This document shows, piece by piece, positions 12,167-21,700 of a stretch of 64,000 nt of DNA (position 1 is its first letter; every line of letters begins with the position of its first letter). Source of the DNA: Lysobacter enzymogenes (lineage in GTDB: Bacteria > Pseudomonadota > Gammaproteobacteria > Xanthomonadales > Xanthomonadaceae); assembly GCF_900106525.1 (NCBI RefSeq), contig NZ_FNOG01000006.1:62001-126000 (forward strand). Direction: 5' to 3'. The notes beneath the pieces were generated by a model, which was not told where the DNA came from, made no database searches, and saw nothing but the letters and a program-made list of their open reading frames with translations. A program made the translations under genes and the position numbers.

Positions 12167-12574
12167 TCAGCCGGCGGCCTGCCCGCAATGCTCCGGCCGC
12201 TCGGCCGGCGCGTGGAAGGTCACCGGCACCTGGATGTCGGTCGACACCGGCTTGCCGTTGCGGGTCGCCGCCTCGAAGCGCCAGCGCTGCACGCCCTTGG
12301 TCGCGGCCGCATCGAGCGCGGGCACGCCGCTGCTGGTCAGCACGTTGGCCCGGGTCGGCTTGCCTTCGGCGCCGACGGTGAGCTGCAGCACGACCTTGCC
12401 GCCGACCTGGTCGCAGCCGATTTCCAGCGGATAGTCCGGCGGCGGCGTGTCGACCGCGCGCAGCGGCGTGGACGGGATGATCGGCTCTTCGGCGGCGCGC
12501 TGGCCGCAGCCGCTGGCGGCGGCGATCAGGGCCAGGGCGAAGGGCGCGGCGAACAGGCGGCGATGCAGGGTCAT
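12167..12574 (-). CDS. Lipoprotein with TonB C-terminal-like domain
   Basis: A 135-residue predicted lipoprotein. The signal ends at a lipobox-like AASGC, followed by a short linker with PPPDYP and a TonB-C fold: GKVVLQLTVGAEGKPTRANVLTSSG, then ALDAAATKGVQRWRFEAATRNGKPV. This domain in TonB contacts the TonB box of outer-membrane receptors; here the usual cytoplasmic-membrane anchor is replaced by a lipid anchor, so it is unlikely to be an energy transducer itself (inference). The ATG at 12574 gives the signal peptide; an in-frame start 15 bases upstream is less likely. It starts 7 bases after the phhB stop, so both are probably co-transcribed. Confidence 0.75.
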   Translation of the reverse strand: MTLHRRLFAAPFALALIAAASGCGQRAAEEPIIPSTPLRAVDTPPPDYPLEIGCDQVGGKVVLQLTVGAEGKPTRANVLTSSGVPALDAAATKGVQRWRFEAATRNGKPVSTDIQVPVTFHAPAERPEHCGQAAG

Positions 12575-12581
12575 GAGGTGA

Positions 12582-12923
12582 TCAACCAATCAGGGCTTCG
12601 GCCTTGGCCGCGCAGATGAAGTCGTTCTCGCTGAGCCCGCCGACATCGTGGGTGGAATAGCGCACCACGCAGCGGTCGTAGTGCACGCCGAGGTCGGGGT
12701 GATGATCCTCGCGATGGGCCATGAACGCCAGTGCGTTCACGAACGCCATGGTCCGATAGTAGTCGTCGAAGCGGAAAGTCTTGGTGAGGGCGTGGCCGTC
12801 CTCGGCCAGCTCCCAGCCAGGCACCTGCAGCAGCAGTTCGCGCACGCGCGCTTCGCTGAGACGGTGCTCGCTGCCGCGCAGCGCGACGCAATGGGCCTGG
12901 TCGAGCGGAATGAGGTCGTTCAT
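12582..12923 (-). CDS. phhB: Pterin-4a-carbinolamine dehydratase
   Basis: Dehydrates 4a-hydroxytetrahydropterin, recycling the cofactor of phenylalanine hydroxylase. The 113-residue length fits the family. The active-site segment [18 protein letters not shown] carries the conserved His residues, and [13 protein letters not shown] is the family C-terminal signature. PhhA is not in the window. It is followed closely by the TonB-C lipoprotein gene. The longer open frame upstream of 12923 lacks family similarity, so I use the ATG at 12923. Confidence 0.93.
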   Translation of the reverse strand: MNDLIPLDQAHCVALRGSEHRLSEARVRELLLQVPGWELAEDGHALTKTFRFDDYYRTMAFVNALAFMAHREDHHPDLGVHYDRCVVRYSTHDVGGLSENDFICAAKAEALIG

Positions 12924-13052
12924 GGGGGGCTCCTGGCGGCCCGGCGCTGGCGCCGCGGCGTTGCGTCTGCGCCGCGGCGGCCCCATGTGAATGGACCCGT
13001 ATCCGCGGCGGTCGTAGGCTTGCTGCGCGACATCCGGCCGCGCCGTCCCCGT

Positions 13053-13058
13053 TAGAAT
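13053..13058 (+). promoter_or_regulatory. -10 box TAGAAT immediately before nfuA (leaderless start)
   Basis: TAGAAT ends six bases before the nfuA ATG, placing transcription start at or next to the start codon, and there is no Shine-Dalgarno. No good -35 was seen. cmk and moeB show the same layout. Confidence 0.5.
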
Positions 13059-13064
13059 AGCCCG

Positions 13065-13661
13065 ATGATCAATATTTCCGAATCCGCCCAGGCGCACTTC
13101 CGCAAGCTGATCGAACGCGAGGCCCTGCCGGGCCTGGGCGTGCGTCTGTCGGCGGTCCATCCCGGCACGCCGCGCGCCGACGTGCGCCTGGAGTTCGCCG
13201 AACCGGCCGACCTGGCCGGCGACGAGTGGGCGGTGGATTGCGACGGCTTCACCTTGTGGCTGCGCGCCGACAGCGTGAAGTACCTCGACGGCGCCGAGAT
13301 CGATTACGAAACCCGCGCCACCGGCGGCCAGCTGCAGATCCGCGCGCCCAAGATCAAGGGCGAGGCGCCGGCCGATTCGGCCTCGCTGGTCGAGCGCGTG
13401 CACTGGATCGTCGAGCACGAGATCAACCCGCAGCTGGCCCAGCACCGCGGCCACGTGTCGGTGCAGGAAGTCACCGCCGAAGGCGTGGTGCTGCTGCGCT
13501 TCGGCGGCGGTTGCCACGGCTGCGGCATGGCCGACGTCACCCTCAAGCAGGGCATCGAAACCACCTTGATGAGCAAGGTGCCGGGCGTGACCGCGGTGCG
13601 CGACGCGACCGACCACGACACCGGCCAGGCGCCGTACATCCCGCGCGACAGCGCGGCCTGA
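13065..13661 (+). CDS. nfuA: Fe-S biogenesis protein NfuA
   Basis: A carrier that delivers 4Fe-4S clusters to apo-enzymes, especially under oxidative stress or iron limitation. Of 198 residues, the N-terminal part is a degenerate A-type scaffold domain (about 1-95) lacking its Cys ligands, and the C-terminal Nfu domain holds the cluster-binding CHGC pair (Cys150, Cys153) in [20 protein letters not shown]. The ATG at 13065 matches the family start MINISESAQ. The following gene begins 20 bases downstream, so the two may be co-transcribed. Confidence 0.96.
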   Translation: MINISESAQAHFRKLIEREALPGLGVRLSAVHPGTPRADVRLEFAEPADLAGDEWAVDCDGFTLWLRADSVKYLDGAEIDYETRATGGQLQIRAPKIKGEAPADSASLVERVHWIVEHEINPQLAQHRGHVSVQEVTAEGVVLLRFGGGCHGCGMADVTLKQGIETTLMSKVPGVTAVRDATDHDTGQAPYIPRDSAA

Positions 13662-13680
13662 CCCCGCTGCGGCGCCGCCT

Positions 13681-15414
13681 GTGCCCACCGCCGCATCGAT
13701 CATCGAAGCCCTGCAGCGACGGTTGCGGCTGACCCTGCGCCGCGATTCGCCCGAGCCCGGCGAGTACCCGTCGGCCTGGCAAGGCTGGCTGGACGCGCAG
13801 AGCGCGCGTCCCGGCGCGGTCACCGGCGCGACCGCCGACGCCTGGCTCGCGGTGTTCGCGCAGCGCCCGTTGAGCGCGCCGCCGCGGCGCGCGCCGGCGC
13901 TCAACCGCTGGCAGGCCTTCGCCACCTTGTGGCGGCAGCAGTGGCTGCCGCCGGAACCCGAAGACCGCCGCCTGCGCTGGGGCGCGGGCGCGATCTCGCT
14001 GCTGTGGCATCTGCTGTTCGGCGGGCTGCTGGTGTGGCTGATGTACCTGCAGTACTTCGCCACCCGTCCGCCGCCGCCGGGCGAGACCACGGTGACGATG
14101 ATCGAATACGTCGGCCAGGGCACGCCGCAGGAGCCCGGCGGCGGTTCCCAGCAACCCAGCGATCAACCGCAACCGGCGCCGCCGGCCGAACCGGCGCCGT
14201 CGCAGCCCGCGCCGGCCGAGCCTTCGCCGCCAGCGCAGGTCGCGGTGGCCGCGCCGCCGCCGCCGCAGTTGCAGGCGCAGTTGCCGGATGTGCCGGTGCG
14301 CGACGTGCCCGAACCGCAGCTGCCGCCGCCGACGGTCGAGCAGCCGGTGATGGTCAGCAAGGAAACTCCCGACGCGCCGCAAGTGTTCGTGCTGCCGCCG
14401 ACGCGCAAGCGCGTCGACGACAGCGTGCGCGCGCCGCAGATCCAGGCCGCGCAGCAGCCGCTGCGCAGCGTCGACGTGCCCGCGCCGGTGCAGCCGCCGG
14501 CGTTGCGCGCGCCGCAGCAGGAGATCGCGCTGCCGAGCGTGCAGGCGCGGCCGCGCGAGGTTGCGGTGCGCGATGTGCCCGCGCCGGCGCAACTGCCACA
14601 GTTGCAGGTGCGCGAAGCGGCGCCGCGGCCGGTCGAGGCGCCGCAATTGAATTCGAACCTGCCGCAGGTGCGCGTCGCCGCGATTCCGAGCCCGCCGACG
14701 CCCGCGCCGAGCCCGGCCCCGGCCGCCGCGACGCCGGCGCCCGCAGCGCCCGCCACCGCGACTTCGACCGCGCCCAGCGCCACCGCGGCGACGCCGTCGC
14801 CGTCCAGCGCCCGCCCGGCCGCGCCGAGCGCGCCCGCGGCCGGCCCGAGCGCGACCGCCGCGGCGCCGCCGGCGGCGAGCGCCGGCGCCGGCCCCAAGCC
14901 GAACCCCGCGCCCGGCAGCCTGCCGACGGCGCGGCGCGGCGACGATTGGGGCGATTCCACCCGCAACCGCCCGGGCGGCAAGCCCGGCGACGCGCCGGGC
15001 CTGTTCAATCCCGACGGCAGCGTGCGCATCGCCGACGCGCCGGGCTCGGCCTCGCCGGGGTTCCCGCCGGGCACGGTCACCGAGGAGATCAAGAACCTCG
15101 ACCGCGCCGGCACCTGGCTGCGGCGCAAGCCCACCGACTACGAAGCGACCACGCTCGACAAGTACTGGCGGCCGAACGAAACCCTGCTGGCCGAGTGGGT
15201 GCGGCGCAGCGTCAAGAGCGTGATGATCCCGATCCCGGGCACCAGCAAGCGCATCAACTGCTCGGTCGCGCTGCTGATGCTGGGCGGCGGCTGCGGCATC
15301 AGCGACCCGAACCTCAACGACCAGCCGGCCGAAGCGCGGCCGCCGCCGGAGGTGCCGTTCAAGCCGCACCTGCAGGAAGACAACGGCAGCGTGCGGCCGC
15401 CGCCGGGTGGTTGA
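13681..15414 (+). CDS. Large Pro/Ala-rich single-span membrane protein (TonB-like layout)
   Basis: A 577-residue protein with a TonB-like layout. A cytoplasmic N-terminal part of about 100 residues is followed by one hydrophobic span (about 103-126, [20 protein letters not shown]) and a long periplasmic region rich in Pro, Ala and Gln. Within it, degenerate repeats around [20 protein letters not shown] and [11 protein letters not shown] recur. A more ordered C-terminal 150 residues includes [20 protein letters not shown] with two Cys. Xanthomonads carry comparable proteins annotated as transmembrane repetitive protein, but no function is established to my knowledge. The start is GTG at 13681; no earlier start fits. 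Low-complexity codons match the genome's GC bias. Confidence 0.75.
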   Translation: MPTAASIIEALQRRLRLTLRRDSPEPGEYPSAWQGWLDAQSARPGAVTGATADAWLAVFAQRPLSAPPRRAPALNRWQAFATLWRQQWLPPEPEDRRLRWGAGAISLLWHLLFGGLLVWLMYLQYFATRPPPPGETTVTMIEYVGQGTPQEPGGGSQQPSDQPQPAPPAEPAPSQPAPAEPSPPAQVAVAAPPPPQLQAQLPDVPVRDVPEPQLPPPTVEQPVMVSKETPDAPQVFVLPPTRKRVDDSVRAPQIQAAQQPLRSVDVPAPVQPPALRAPQQEIALPSVQARPREVAVRDVPAPAQLPQLQVREAAPRPVEAPQLNSNLPQVRVAAIPSPPTPAPSPAPAAATPAPAAPATATSTAPSATAATPSPSSARPAAPSAPAAGPSATAAAPPAASAGAGPKPNPAPGSLPTARRGDDWGDSTRNRPGGKPGDAPGLFNPDGSVRIADAPGSASPGFPPGTVTEEIKNLDRAGTWLRRKPTDYEATTLDKYWRPNETLLAEWVRRSVKSVMIPIPGTSKRINCSVALLMLGGGCGISDPNLNDQPAEARPPPEVPFKPHLQEDNGSVRPPPGG

Positions 15415-15484
15415 GGGGATGGGCGCGTAGGGCGGAAGGGCGGCGTGCGGAAGGGCAGCGTGCGGAAGGGCGGCCAAGCCCGTT

Positions 15485-15990
15485 TGCCGCGTAACCCGCC
15501 TATCGTCATGCCCGCGAAGGCGGGCATCCAGGGCTTCATCGGGGCATGACTTTGAAGTCTCTGGATCCCCGCCTTCGCGGGGATGACGGCTTGAGGCGAC
15601 GCGGTACGACGCAGCATTGCGAACGCCGGTCGCCGCGGAATCCGCCTTTCGCCGCGGAACCTGCCTCTCGCCGCGAAACCTACCTATCGTCATGCCCGCG
15701 AAGGCGGGCATCCAGGGCTTTATCGAGGCATGACTCTGAAGTCTCTGGACCCCCGCGCTCGCGGGGATGACGGCTTGGGGTGGCGCGGTACGACGCAGCA
15801 TTGCGAACGCCGGTCGCCGCGGAATCCACCTTTCGCCGCGAAGCCTACCTCTTGCCGCGAAGCCTACTTCTCGCCGCGAAAGCTACCTGTCGTCATGCCC
15901 GCGAAGGCGGGCATCCAGGGCTTTATCGCGGCATGACTCTGAAGTCTCTGGATCCCCGCTTTCGCGGGGATGACGGCTTGGAGCGGCGCG
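15485..15990. repeat. Compound array: three palindrome pairs linked by 19-bp minisatellites
   Basis: Three macro-units start at CGTCATGCCCGCG (15504, 15688, 15891). Each has an inverted pair, GCCCGCGAAGGCGGGC and then CCCCGC..GCGGGGATGACGG, with near-identical flanks. Between units lie 19-bp direct repeats close to TCGCCGCGAAGCCTACCTC: three copies at 15630-15686 and four at 15814-15889. One extra 19-bp copy exactly explains the difference in unit spacing (184 versus 203 bases). Confidence 0.93.
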
Positions 15991-16099
15991 GCGAAACCTG
16001 CGCGCGGCGAAGCCTGGCGGCAAGCACCTGCTTGCCGTCATGCGGGCCAAGGGAGGCCCCTGAACTCACCACGCCGCTGCGCCATCGAAGCCCAAAACG

Positions 16100-16127
16100 C
16101 GAACGGCCCGCGATTGCGGGCCGTTCG
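16100..16127 (-). terminator. Rho-independent terminator of the cytochrome c operon
   Basis: Perfect 12-bp stem CGAACGGCCCGC / GCGGGCCGTTCG with loop GATT, 30 bases after the cytochrome stop codon. On the minus strand it is followed by CGTTTTGG, a short T-run. Confidence 0.8.
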
Positions 16128-16156
16128 TGCGGGCGCTCGCCGCGAGCGGCGCGGGC

Positions 16157-16609
16157 TCAGTGGATGCCGTGCAGGTCGCGCAGCTTGCCGTTGTCGATCG
16201 AGTTGAAATAGGCCGCCACATCGGCGATCTGCTGGTCGGTCAAGTCCTTGGCCTGATTCGACATCAGCGAATGCTCGCGGTCGCCGTCGCGGTACATCTG
16301 CAGCGAGTGGGCGATGTAGTCGTGGTACTGCCCGGCCAGACGCGGGGTGAGCGAGTCGTTCGGCTCGCGATTTTTCGGGCCGCCGTGGCATTCCACGCAG
16401 GCCTGGTTGGTCGGCGGGCGCTTGGTCTCGGCGAACTTCTCGCCCGCGGCGGCGTTGCCGGCCGGCAGGCCCGAGGACGAGGCGGTGTGGCCGTCGTTGC
16501 GGTCGGCCGAGGAATGGCCGGCCGGGGCGTCGCCGGAGTTGGAGCAGGCGGCCAGGGCGAGGGCGAGCGAGGCGATGGCGAGGCCGCGCAGGAAGCTGGG
16601 ATTCGTCAT
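16157..16609 (-). CDS. Cytochrome c family lipoprotein
   Basis: A 150-residue predicted lipoprotein: the signal SLALALAACS gives a lipobox, so it is probably membrane-anchored in the periplasm. A single haem c site CVECH is at about residue 75, with a likely distal Met in HSLMSNQ and a C-terminal LTDQQIADVAAYFNSI helix typical of class I cytochromes c. It lies 11 bases after the other cytochrome gene in the same orientation, so the pair is likely an operon carrying electrons to a terminal oxidase; no oxidase gene is in view. Confidence 0.88.
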   Translation of the reverse strand: MTNPSFLRGLAIASLALALAACSNSGDAPAGHSSADRNDGHTASSSGLPAGNAAAGEKFAETKRPPTNQACVECHGGPKNREPNDSLTPRLAGQYHDYIAHSLQMYRDGDREHSLMSNQAKDLTDQQIADVAAYFNSIDNGKLRDLHGIH

Positions 16610-16620
16610 GGGTCGGCGGC

Positions 16621-17019
16621 TCACTTGGCGCTGGAAAGGAAGGCGGCGATGTCGGCGATGTCCTGGTCCGAGAAGCTCTGCGCCTGGGCCTGCATCGTCG
16701 GGTGCTTGCGCGCGCCCTTCTTGTATTCGCTCAGCGCGTTGACCAGGTACTCCGGCGATTGGCCGACGATCTTGGGAACGTGGTAGTTCGGATACGCGTT
16801 CTTGTAGCCGGTGACGCCGTGGCAGCCCTGGCAGGTGTAAGTGAGCTGACGGCCCGTCTGCGCGTTGCCGACGGCAGCGGCCGGCGCGGCGGCGGGCGCC
16901 GCCGCCGCAGTGGCGGCGGGCGCGGCGGCGGCCGGAGTCTTGGCGGGGTCCTGCGCGGCCGCGGTCGCGGCGGCGAGGGTCAGGGCGAAGCAGCAGGCGA
17001 TCGTCAGCGGTCGCATCAT
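16621..17019 (-). CDS. Class I cytochrome c, periplasmic
   Basis: A 132-residue exported monohaem cytochrome. A Sec signal (FALTLAAATAAAQ) is followed by an Ala/Pro-rich linker (about 24-50), then the haem motif CQGCH, a proposed axial Met in KHPTMQAQ, and a C-terminal helix DQDIADIAAFLSS. It is a small soluble electron carrier similar in size to cytochrome c5/c553. It starts with two consecutive ATG codons; 17019 or 17016 could be used. It is first of two cytochrome genes in a short operon. Confidence 0.9.
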   Translation of the reverse strand: MMRPLTIACCFALTLAAATAAAQDPAKTPAAAAPAATAAAAPAAAPAAAVGNAQTGRQLTYTCQGCHGVTGYKNAYPNYHVPKIVGQSPEYLVNALSEYKKGARKHPTMQAQAQSFSDQDIADIAAFLSSAK

Positions 17020-17399
17020 GTCGTAATCCGCAATCTCGAGTGGCTAGCGAAAGGTGGTGGCTGGCTCCGCGCGGCCAAGACCGCGCACAAGTCGGCGAGT
17101 ATAGCCGGCACGGCGATTGCAACGAAGCGGTCCGTGGATGCATCCATACTGACGCCGGTCGCGGATTCGCGCCGGCGTCCGCCCGGGACAGGGGCCGGAG
17201 CACGACGGCGAACGCGGCCAAACGCGCGGCTTGCACAGCAGGCTTGCGCGTACCTTGCCTCAGAACCGATCCGTGGCTCCAGTCATCATGACCTTCGGCG
17301 GATGTTGCCTCGCCGGGTCGGTGATATACCTATATACAACACCGGCATACGACCGGTAACCGACGAATTTTCTAGTACTTTTTCTTGGGGTCGTCTCGA
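17020..17399. promoter_or_regulatory. Divergent spacer between cytochrome operon and RND operon
   Basis: About 380 bases with no gene. An AT-rich patch at 17324-17335 reads ATATA-CC-TATAT, an inverted repeat in a GC-rich context that could be a -10 region or operator. At 17341-17357 is ACCGG-N7-CCGGT, a second inverted repeat. Both lie within 80 bases of the adaptor start and are candidate control sites for the pump. No regulator gene is adjacent. Confidence 0.4.
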
Positions 17400-18551
17400 A
17401 TGCGTCAACTCACCAACAACCGCGAGGGCGGTCCGGCGGTGCGCGTCACGGCAGCGGTCGCCGCACTGGCGCTGGCCTGCGCGCTGGGCTTGTCGGCCTG
17501 CAAGGGCGGCGCTGGCGCCGCCGAGGCGCAGGCTAAGGAAAGCAAGGACAAGGCATCGGACGCCGTGCCGGTGGAAGTGGCGGTGGCGGGGCGGCGCGCG
17601 ATCGCGGCCAGCTACACCGGCACCGCGCCGCTGGAGGCGCGCGCCGAATCTCAGGTGGTGGCCAAGACCTCCGGCGTGGCGCTGGAGGTGATGGTCGTGG
17701 AAGGCCAGCCGGTCAAGGCCGGGCAGGTGCTGGTGCGGCTGGACTCGGCCCGCGCCGAGCAGCAGGCCGCGCAGACCGGCGCGACCTTGCGCAAGCTCGA
17801 GGCCAACTACGCCCGCTCGCGCCAGTTGGCCGAGCAGCGCCTGCTCAGCGCCAACGACAACGACCAACTGCGCTACGACATGGAAAATGCGCGCGCGGCC
17901 AACCGCCTGGCGATGCTGGAACTGTCCTACGCCAAGGTCGAAGCGCCGATCTCCGGCGTCATCGCCTCGCGCTCGATCAAGCCCGGCAACTTCGTCCAGA
18001 TCAACTCGCCGATCATCCGCATCGTCGACACCTCGCACCTGGAAGCCGTACTCAACGTGCCCGAACGCGAACTGGCCACGCTCAAGGCCGGCCAGCCGGT
18101 GCAGATGAGCGTCGACGCGATGCCCGGCAAGAGCTTCGCCGGCAAGGTCGACCGCATCGCCCCGGTGGTGGACTCGGGCAGCGGCACCTTCCGGGTGATC
18201 TGCTCGTTCGAAGGCGGCGGCGTGCTGCAGCCGGGCATGTTCGGCCGCCTGCGCATCGATTACGACAGCCGCGCCGACGCGCTGGTGGTGCCGCGCGCGG
18301 CGCTGCTGGACGACGAGGGCGACCCGGCGGTGTTCGTGGTGCGCGGCAATAAGGTCGCGCGCACGCCGGTCAAGCTGGGCTACCTGGACGGCTCCTGGGC
18401 CGAGGTGCGCGCCGGGGTGAAGCCGGGCGAGCAGGTGGTGGTGGCCGGCAAGACCGCGCTGCGCGAAGGCAGCGAGGTGCTGGCGATCAACGCCAAGCAG
18501 GTCGCCAGCGCCGCCGCGCCGGCTGCGGCCGCGTCGCCGAACAAGCAATAA
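17400..18551 (+). CDS. RND efflux periplasmic adaptor (membrane fusion protein)
   Basis: A 383-residue HlyD/AcrA-type adaptor that bridges an inner-membrane RND pump and an outer-membrane channel. The signal ends in ALGLSACKGG, a lipobox. The lipoyl half-motif VMVVEGQPVKAGQVLVRLD and its partner VEAPISGVIASRSIKPGNFVQ flank a helical hairpin (about 115-165), followed by beta-barrel and membrane-proximal domains. The ATG at 17400 has a GGGG about 9 bases upstream; a TTG 15 bases earlier is possible but less likely. It is first gene of an operon with two pump subunits; no outer-membrane factor is present. Confidence 0.93.
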   Translation: MRQLTNNREGGPAVRVTAAVAALALACALGLSACKGGAGAAEAQAKESKDKASDAVPVEVAVAGRRAIAASYTGTAPLEARAESQVVAKTSGVALEVMVVEGQPVKAGQVLVRLDSARAEQQAAQTGATLRKLEANYARSRQLAEQRLLSANDNDQLRYDMENARAANRLAMLELSYAKVEAPISGVIASRSIKPGNFVQINSPIIRIVDTSHLEAVLNVPERELATLKAGQPVQMSVDAMPGKSFAGKVDRIAPVVDSGSGTFRVICSFEGGGVLQPGMFGRLRIDYDSRADALVVPRAALLDDEGDPAVFVVRGNKVARTPVKLGYLDGSWAEVRAGVKPGEQVVVAGKTALREGSEVLAINAKQVASAAAPAAAASPNKQ

Positions 18552-18705
18552 GCCGCGCCGGGCGCTGAGCCCGCGCAGCGGCGCCGCACGCCGGCGCCGC
18601 GCACGGGGCGAACGGCGGCGCGCGCCGCCGCGTCGCGCTGCGGCCTAGGCCGCGCCGCGCCCGATCCATATCGACATTTGCCGTATCGAACACTGGGGAC
18701 CGGCT

Positions 18706-21700
18706 GTGGCTCAGCTTCCGGACGCGACGTCCTTCAATCTGGTGGAGTTTTCCACCCGCCGCCGCGTCACCGTGGCGATGGTCACCATCACCTTCCTGTT
18801 GTTCGGCCTGATCGCGCTGAACAGTCTGAAGGTCAATCTGCTGCCCGACCTCAGCTATCCCACGCTGACCGTGCGCACCGAATACACCGGCGCTGCGCCG
18901 ACCGAGATCGAGACCCTGATCAGCGAGCCGCTGGAAGAAGCGGTCGGCGTGGTCAAGGGCCTGCGCAAGCTCAAGTCGGTCTCGCGCACCGGCCAGAGCG
19001 ACGTGGTGCTGGAGTTCGCCTGGGGCACCGACATGGACCAGGCCAGCCTGGAGGTGCGCGACAAGATGGAAGTCGTGCAACTGCCGCTGGAGGCCAAGAA
19101 GCCGGTGCTGCTGCGCTTCAATCCCTCGACCGAGCCGATCCTGCGCATCGCCCTGTCGACCAAGGGCGGCGAGAAGGCCAGCGACAGCGAGGCGATCCGC
19201 CAGCTGACCGCGCTGCGCCGCTACGCCGACGACGATCTGAAGAAGAAGCTCGAGCCGGTCGACGGCGTCGCCGCGGTCAAGGTCGGCGGCGGCCTGGAGG
19301 ACGAGATCCAGGTCGACATCGACCAGCAGAAGATCTCCCAGCTCAACCTGCCGATCGATACCGTCATCCAGCGGCTCAAGGCCGAGAACGTCAACGTCTC
19401 CGGCGGCCGCCTGGAAGAAGGGCAGCAGCGCTATCTGGTGCGCACGGTCAACGAGTTCGCGACCGTGCCGGAAATCCGCGAGATGCTGGTGACCACGCAG
19501 AAGGCCGGCGGCAACGCCGCGGCCGAGGCCGCCGCGCAGATGGCGCGGGTGGCCGCGGCCTCCGGCTCGGCCGACGCGATGGCCGCGGCGGCGTCGGTGG
19601 AAAGCGCCAACTCCGGCGACCAGGCGGTCGCCGCCGGCGGCAAGCCGGTGCGGCTGAAGGACATCGCTGAGGTGCGCCAGGGCTACAAGGAGCGCGAGTC
19701 GATCATCCGCCTGGGCGGCAAGGAGGCGGTGGAGCTGGCGATCTATAAGGAAGGCGACGCCAATACCGTAGCCACCGCCGACGCGGTGCAGGCGCGGCTG
19801 ACCCAGATCAAGTCGCAGATCCCGCCGGACGTCGAGCTGACCACCATCGACGACCAGTCGCAGTTCATCCGCCACGCCATCGCCGACGTCAAGAAGGATG
19901 CGGTGATCGGCGGCCTGCTGGCGATCCTGATCATCTTCCTGTTCCTGCGCGACGGCTGGAGCACGTTCGTGATCGGCCTGTCGCTGCCGGTGTCGATCAT
20001 CGCCACGTTCTTCTTCATGGACCGGCTCGGCCTGAGCCTCAACGTGATGTCGCTGGGCGGCCTGGCGCTGGCCACCGGCCTGGTCGTGGACGATTCCATC
20101 GTGGTGCTGGAATCCATCGCCAAGGCGCGCGAGCGCGGCCTGGGGATTCTGGAAGCGGCCGTGGTCGGCACCCGCGAGGTCAGCATGGCGGTGGTGGCCT
20201 CGACCCTGACCACCATCGCGGTGTTCCTGCCGCTGGTGTTCGTCGAAGGCATCGCCGGGCAGTTGTTCCGCGACCAGGCGCTGACCGTGGCGCTGGCCAT
20301 CGGCATCTCGCTGATCGTGTCGATGACTCTGATCCCGATGCTCAGCGCGCTGCGCGGGCGGCCGGCGCTGAGCTTCCAGGAAGAACCGCCGCAGCCGCGC
20401 TGGGAGCCGAAGAATCCGGCGCTGCGCGCGCTGGCGTGGATTCCGCGCGGCATCGGCATCGCCGTGCGCTCGCTGTTCTTCGGCATCGCCTGGGCGATCG
20501 TGCGCGGCTGGCGCCTGCTCGGCGCGGTGGTCGGCCCGATCATGGGCAAGGCCAGCGACATCGCCATGTCGCCGTACGGCCGCGCCGAACGCGGTTATCT
20601 CAAGCTGTTGCCGGCGGCGATGGCGCACCGCGCGCTGGTGCTGACCCTGGCCGGCGCGGCCTTCCTCGCCACCCTGGCGGCAGTGCCGCTGCTGGGCGCG
20701 GACTTGATCCCGCAGCTGGCCCAGGACCGCTTCGACATGACCGTCAAGCTGCCGCCGGGCACGCCGTTGCGCGAGACCGATGCCTTGGTGCGCGAGATCC
20801 AGACCAAGCACGAGAAGGATCCCGGCATCCGCGCCTGGTTCGGCGTCAGCGGCAGCGGCACGCGGCTGGACGCGAACCCGACCGAGAGCGGCGAGAACAT
20901 CGGCAAGGTCACCGTGGTGATGGCCGACGGCGGCAGCAAGCAGGTCGAGGCGCAGGAAACCGAACGCCTGCGCCAGACCATGCGCGCGCATCCGGGTGCC
21001 CAGGTCGACTTCGCCCGCCCGCAGCTTTTCAGCTTCTCCACGCCGCTGGAAATCGAGTTGCGCGGGCAGGACCTGGAAACCATTCAGCGCGCCGGCCAGC
21101 ACATGGCCAAGCTGCTGCGCGGCAACCCGCACTTCGCCGACGTCAAATCCACGGTGGAGCAGGGCTTCCCCGAGATCCAGATCCGCTTCGACCAGGACCG
21201 CGCCGGCGCGCTCGGCCTGGCCACGCGCGACATCGCCGATGTGGTGGTGAAGAAGGTGCGCGGCGACGTCGCCACCCGCTACAGCTTCCGCGACCGCAAG
21301 ATCGACGTGCTGGTGCGCGCGCGCCAGGCCGATCGCGCTTCGATCGAGAGCATCCGCCGGCTGATCGTCAACCCCGGCAGCAACCGCCCGGTGACGCTGG
21401 AATCGGTGGCCGAAGTCGTCGCCACCACCGGCCCGAGCGAGATCCACCGCGCCGATCAGGTGCGCGTGGCCATCGTCTCTTCGAACCTGCGCGACATCGA
21501 CCTGGGCGGCGCCATCGCCGAGGTCGGCAAGATGGTGCGCGAGCAGCCGCTGAGCCCGGAGGTGCGCATGCACATCGGCGGGCAGGGCGAGGAGCTGCAG
21601 CAGTCGATCAATTCGCTGCTGTTCGCGTTCGGCTTGGCGATCTTCCTGGTCTACCTGGTGATGGCCTCGCAGTTCGAATCCTTGCTGCATCCGTTCGTGA

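Larger units (their letters stand above)
15415..16156. other. Non-coding repeat-rich region between convergent genes
   Basis: A 740-base gap between the 3' ends of the repetitive membrane protein gene and the cytochrome c gene. Most of it is the compound repeat array (15485-15990) and the cytochrome terminator, listed separately. A short GCGTGCGGAAGGGC repeat occurs at about 15442-15475. Open frames here only translate repeats. Confidence 0.75.

Noticed and set aside
15485-15990. Possible CRISPR array
   Set aside because: The repeats are palindrome pairs with near-identical spacers and 19-bp direct repeats, not 28-37-bp repeats with unique spacers, and no cas gene is nearby.
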